From positions 1 to 40,995 of the IMG/VR virus record IMGVR_UViG_3300046170_000095: a stretch of 40,995 nucleotides of DNA, one strand, 5' to 3'. The notes under the pieces were generated by a model. The model ran no database searches and was not told where the DNA came from. It saw nothing but the letters and a program-made list of their open reading frames with translations. The position numbers and the translations under genes were made by a program. This DNA comes from a virus. Shown here in pieces: positions 37,910 through 40,995 of this stretch (its first letter is position 1; every line of letters starts with the position of its first letter).

Positions 37910-38725
37910 ATGTCAAACACACCAGAAATTACAAGCCAAGAATACATCTTGGATGCAGACGGTAGGTTCCACCGTCGTACAACCATCACCACCCCAATCA
38001 TTAATGCAGACAAACTCCTGTCTGAGATTAAAGATGACGGTGTTCTCATTCTTCAACCGTACTATCAAACAGTATCAACTGACGGTGTAGATGACGGCTC
38101 AATAGTAGAACATCCTACACGTTTCCTGTCGTACAGCACCACACCTCACTTGGTCAATGTAGTAAGCAAGTTGGAGTACTTCCCATTCAAAGGCGCACAC
38201 CTTGAAGAATCCGATGAAACTGACACATACCGCATGTTCATCCCATCATCAGGAGGTGGCATCCCAGACCACGTAACAAGGCACGGTGCGTTGAAGTGGG
38301 AACCATACTACCTCGGCTTCGACATGTACACCTACGTTCAATACAACTTCGAGCAAAAGACTGCTGGCAGTATGTACATCTTCTTGGTCAGGGACAACAA
38401 AGCATACTTTCCTGACATACCCAACGTCTTTGAAGACGGTAGGCTCTGCGCTGGTAATGACTACGAAGCTAGATTCAACAAGCGGAGTATGGATTCCATG
38501 TTAGATTTGCACAGGCAAAACCACACACTCCTGTACAGATCACCATGCAACAACGACCTTCGTAACCTTAGCAACGAGAAACACTTCGTAATCTTTGACA
38601 GCACTGGTCAAACCAAAAGCCCACGTAGCGGGTTCTCTAGTAGCTCAGGATACAGCAGGTTCTTCAAACCCAGCACTAATATGTTTATTAATACGTTCGC
38701 AGAACGAGCACAATCAAACCTATGA
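37910..38725 (+). CDS. E2-like ubiquitin-conjugating protein (PRTRC-B type)
   Basis: The 271-aa protein contains Y-I-F-L-V-R-D-N-K-A-Y-F-P-D-I-P-N-V-F-E-D-G-R-L-C180-A-G-N. The run strand, then F/L-P-x-x-P-N-V-(F/Y)-x-D-G-x-x-C-x-G, is the core of bacterial E2-like folds known from PRTRC protein B, where the Cys is the candidate thioester residue. Cys180 would carry the tag from the E1-like partner. The first 150 residues are mainly beta and have an internal T-P-H-L-V-N-V-V-S-K helix; the last 60 are Ser-rich and flexible. The stop overlaps the 111-aa gene (ATGA). The fold is inferred from this motif and the neighbours; I put moderate weight on it. Confidence 0.68.
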   Translation: MSNTPEITSQEYILDADGRFHRRTTITTPIINADKLLSEIKDDGVLILQPYYQTVSTDGVDDGSIVEHPTRFLSYSTTPHLVNVVSKLEYFPFKGAHLEESDETDTYRMFIPSSGGGIPDHVTRHGALKWEPYYLGFDMYTYVQYNFEQKTAGSMYIFLVRDNKAYFPDIPNVFEDGRLCAGNDYEARFNKRSMDSMLDLHRQNHTLLYRSPCNNDLRNLSNEKHFVIFDSTGQTKSPRSGFSSSSGYSRFFKPSTNMFINTFAERAQSNL

Positions 38726-39057
38726 GTAACATACACAGCTATTTCGTAAACGCTGAAGCAGTGTATGGTCACATGCACACTGCTAGGAACATTCGTACTA
38801 TTCTTCAAGACTCTCCTCGACAACGTGCTCACATAACTGACGGTGTTGAGAATGAACAAGCACGCCTTGAAGACACCTACGAGATTCAACCTGACCTAAC
38901 TCCAGAGCAACTGCGTGTGCTCTTCAAGATTATCAACAAACAATTACCTGATTGTGGTCGTAAGCGTGGTGCAATCCTCCGTTACATCAGAGCTTACATG
39001 CCAGAACCCGAACCCAACTACGGTTCAAAAATCCTACAACGTCTTAAGAATCTATGA
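38722..39057 (+). CDS. unknown component of the ubiquitin-like module, 111 aa
   Basis: The protein is predicted mostly helical, with L-T-P-E-Q-L-R-V-L-F-K-I-I-N-K-Q-L-P and a basic R-K-R-G-A-I-L-R-Y-I-R-A-Y segment, a Pro/Glu linker, and a short last helix. It has a single Cys, so it is not a RING or HECT-like ligase. It overlaps both the E2-like and E1-like genes by four bases, so it is made with them and is probably a partner, adaptor or substrate. No known PRTRC or Bil component matches it by eye. Confidence 0.7.
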   Translation: MSNIHSYFVNAEAVYGHMHTARNIRTILQDSPRQRAHITDGVENEQARLEDTYEIQPDLTPEQLRVLFKIINKQLPDCGRKRGAILRYIRAYMPEPEPNYGSKILQRLKNL

Positions 39058-39779
39058 AACCAAACCTAAAAGCAGTAATCATCGGTGCAGGTGGCGTCAC
39101 AAGCTACATGCTACCCGCCCTCCGCAACAGCTTCGACTTGCACGCTACCCTCATTGACGGTGACGTGCTTGAGAAGAAGAACCTTGACCGTCAGTTGTTT
39201 CGCAACAACATGGTTGGTCAGCACAAGTGCGTTGCTCTCATGAAACAATACAACTTCCGCAAGGAAGAAGGTCAGGCTATCCGCTCATACTTTGACATGG
39301 AGATGCTAGACACCGAGTACAAGTACTGGTTCAACCAAGCAGACGTTATCATCTGCGCTGTTGACAACCACCCAGCTCGCCTTGCTGCTATCGAAGCAGC
39401 CAAGCAGACACGCACACCAATCGTAATCTGCGCTAACGAGTATCACACAAGCCAAGCGTACATCTACTGCCCTGTCTTTGCTGACGAGTTCGAGATTCCA
39501 ATGATGGACCCACTCAATCGTTACCCAGAGATTGCAACTGACAAGTCAGGCAGCCCAATGAGTTGTCAAGGTGAAGCCCTTGAGTCTGAACCACAGCTTG
39601 CCATTGCCAATCAAGTAGCAGCATCCTTTGCTAACTACCTGCTTTGGACTTGGTTCGGTATGCCACGTCAAGCAGAAGATGCTGTCAAGTATATGCCTGT
39701 TGAATTCCAATCTACATTCTCACGAATGCAAACCCTAACCATCGAAGACATTGAAAAACTGTACAAACAATCAGCCTAG
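39054..39779 (+). CDS. ThiF/E1-like adenylyltransferase
   Basis: The 241-aa protein is an E1-type enzyme. It has the nucleotide loop I-I-G11-A-G-G14-V-T, then L-I-D35-G-D37-V-L-E-K-K-N43-L-D-R46-Q-L-F, then C-A-V-D104-N-H-P-A-R. These Asp, Asn and Arg bind ATP and Mg and activate the C-terminus of a ubiquitin-like protein. M-S-C171-Q-G is a candidate thioester Cys, as in the P-S-C-A of PRTRC ThiF. No CxxC zinc pair is seen. It is short compared with MoeB/ThiF but complete in the catalytic part. It overlaps the 111-aa gene before it (ATGA) and the JAMM frame after it. Confidence 0.9.
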   Translation: MKPNLKAVIIGAGGVTSYMLPALRNSFDLHATLIDGDVLEKKNLDRQLFRNNMVGQHKCVALMKQYNFRKEEGQAIRSYFDMEMLDTEYKYWFNQADVIICAVDNHPARLAAIEAAKQTRTPIVICANEYHTSQAYIYCPVFADEFEIPMMDPLNRYPEIATDKSGSPMSCQGEALESEPQLAIANQVAASFANYLLWTWFGMPRQAEDAVKYMPVEFQSTFSRMQTLTIEDIEKLYKQSA

Positions 39780-40971
39780 CCAAGTATATCACGACGGCTT
39801 CGTGTACGAAGAGGACATCAACGACCTCTTCGTTACATACCGACAAGTCGCTGAGCTACCCGAACAAAAGGACTTATCTCCTGAGTGGCTGGGTAAGCCC
39901 ATCCCACTTGACATGTGGAAAGAAATCCTTGCGTTCATGAAGCAGTCACAAGACAAGTTCAAGTCAGAAGCACTTGCCTTCTTGTACTACGACGTAAGCA
40001 ACGACGACAACCCTTGGTCTTACTGGGTTCCGCCACAGGAAACAGCAGGCATGACTGTCAAGTCCTTGCCTGATGACTCACTCTGGCGTGAGCAACGCAG
40101 CAAGTATCCAGACACACAGTTCGGTACAGTGCACCACCACTGCACAAGCTCAGCCTTCCAGTCTGGTACTGACGAAGCTGACGAGGTCAACCGTGAGGGT
40201 CTGCACTTTACCATCGGTAAGCTCAACGACGTTGACAACCTTGACGTTCACTTCCGACTATCAATCGGTGGTCACTGCGTAGAGATGGACGCTGGCACGT
40301 ACATCGAGCAAGCTGAGTCACCATTCAAAGCAACCTGCCGTGTCACTGACAGTGTACAAGACCAAGTACGCAACCACCTGCACAAGATAGACATTGCTAC
40401 CTTGCCTGACAAATGGGAAGACATGGACTTCACAGTACAGATGGACAACGTGCACAAGAAAACATACTCCGTTACATCATACTCAGGTTACAGTAAGCAT
40501 AAGACTATGCACCAAGGCACACTTGGTTATGCCTACGGCTATGACCCAGACGATAAGTACTTTAAAAAAAACACAAACGAAGCAGAAGACATGGCTCCCA
40601 TAGAGCAGCTAAGTCCAAGCGAAAATCTCGCTGAAGATTTTATCACAGCAATTATGACTGACTATAGATATGAAGAAATCCTTGAACAATATTATATCCA
40701 CACGAACAACAGTATTGATAAGACTGCGTTACTTACAGGCACTCTTGTTGATACGCAAATCTGCAACGACTTGTGTAACATGTTTAGAGATAACGAGTTT
40801 ATGTATACTGCTGAGTATAAGAATGTTGAAACAACGGTTGATGAGTTTCTTAAAGAATCTTCGCAGTTTGGTCTTGCCTACACGCAGAAAGACCTTATCA
40901 ATGGACTCCAATCGCTTAACAATGCAGAAGGAATCGGAGTTGAATACATGGATAAGGAGAATGTTCTATGA
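39751..40971 (+). CDS. JAMM/MPN metallopeptidase (deubiquitinase-like)
   Basis: The frame holds an exact JAMM site: E73 in K-S-E-A-L-A-F-L-Y-Y-D, then H128-H-H130, seven residues, S138-G-T-D141. HxHx7SxxD plus an upstream Glu coordinates the catalytic zinc in deubiquitinases and in PRTRC protein A. W-V-P-P-Q before the motif also fits. The enzyme would remove or mature the tag. The 250 residues after the domain match nothing I know. There is no good ATG: a TTG at 39751, a GTG at 39802 or an internal ATG at 39913 are possible, or a +1 frameshift from the ThiF gene could fuse the two. The stop overlaps the next gene (ATGA). Confidence 0.88.
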   Translation: MKNCTNNQPSQVYHDGFVYEEDINDLFVTYRQVAELPEQKDLSPEWLGKPIPLDMWKEILAFMKQSQDKFKSEALAFLYYDVSNDDNPWSYWVPPQETAGMTVKSLPDDSLWREQRSKYPDTQFGTVHHHCTSSAFQSGTDEADEVNREGLHFTIGKLNDVDNLDVHFRLSIGGHCVEMDAGTYIEQAESPFKATCRVTDSVQDQVRNHLHKIDIATLPDKWEDMDFTVQMDNVHKKTYSVTSYSGYSKHKTMHQGTLGYAYGYDPDDKYFKKNTNEAEDMAPIEQLSPSENLAEDFITAIMTDYRYEEILEQYYIHTNNSIDKTALLTGTLVDTQICNDLCNMFRDNEFMYTAEYKNVETTVDEFLKESSQFGLAYTQKDLINGLQSLNNAEGIGVEYMDKENVL

Positions 40972-40995
40972 GCAATCTAATCATAAAGTTTGTGT
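40968..40995 (+). CDS. start of a further gene in the module, cut by window end
   Basis: ATG at 40968 overlaps the JAMM stop as ATGA and opens M-S-N-L-I-I-K-F-V before the window ends. The overlap suggests that the operon continues, so the module may have another component outside the window. Confidence 0.6.

Noticed and set aside
1-40995. T7-type single-subunit RNA polymerase or integrase
   Set aside because: No frame shows the RNA polymerase motifs or a tyrosine or serine recombinase catalytic set. Either may lie outside the window.

Overview
The window reads as most of the genome of a tailed, short-tailed (podovirus-like) bacteriophage with T7-type virion architecture. It has a family A DNA polymerase, a head-tail connector type portal, tail tubular proteins A and B, three internal virion proteins and a terminase large subunit. 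I see no phage RNA polymerase, integrase, tRNA gene or CRISPR array. Small basic proteins of the DUF6321 and DUF5872 type, a phage sulfotransferase and a Leu-762-type PolA are all familiar from aquatic phages. Most start codons are preceded by AT-rich leaders without a Shine-Dalgarno sequence, so the host may not depend on SD pairing; the host cannot be named from the sequence.

Layout. (1) 1-9976, + strand: DNA metabolism. A partial nuclease, small unknowns, a lysozyme-like protein, PolA, two conserved unknowns, an archaeo-eukaryotic-type primase, a UvrD-like helicase split by a +1 frameshift, an SNF2-like helicase and a metallophosphoesterase. (2) 9973-33910, - strand: one long packaging, virion and lysis operon. 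In its own direction it runs TerS, TerL, portal, scaffold, capsid, tail tubes and internal virion proteins (the largest split by a +1 frameshift at a HEAGH zincin motif), then accessory genes: a leucine-rich repeat protein, a sulfotransferase, a tail-assembly chaperone, holin candidates, tiny basic proteins, and two tail proteins that share an N-terminal domain. (3) 33911-35076: a gene-free divergent region. It holds an array of TAGACAC heptamers around a candidate promoter, then about 790 bases packed with perfect stem-loops, best read as a large structured RNA on the - strand. (4) 35077-40995, + strand: accessory and early-type genes.

The most striking finding is at 37627-40971. A 74-aa beta-grasp ubiquitin-like protein, an E2-like protein with a candidate active Cys, a 111-aa unknown, a ThiF/E1-like adenylyltransferase and a JAMM peptidase with a letter-perfect HxHx7SxxD motif lie in one run. 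The last four are joined by overlapping ends. This looks like a complete phage-borne ubiquitin-like conjugation and deconjugation system, comparable in parts list to PRTRC cassettes and to the bacterial Bil system.

The replication genes are probably expressed from the left arm and the virion operon from the divergent region. The ubiquitin-like module sits with membrane proteins and small unknowns, where phages usually keep host-takeover or counter-defence genes. Both ends of the window cut through genes, so the contig may be a permuted or incomplete genome.
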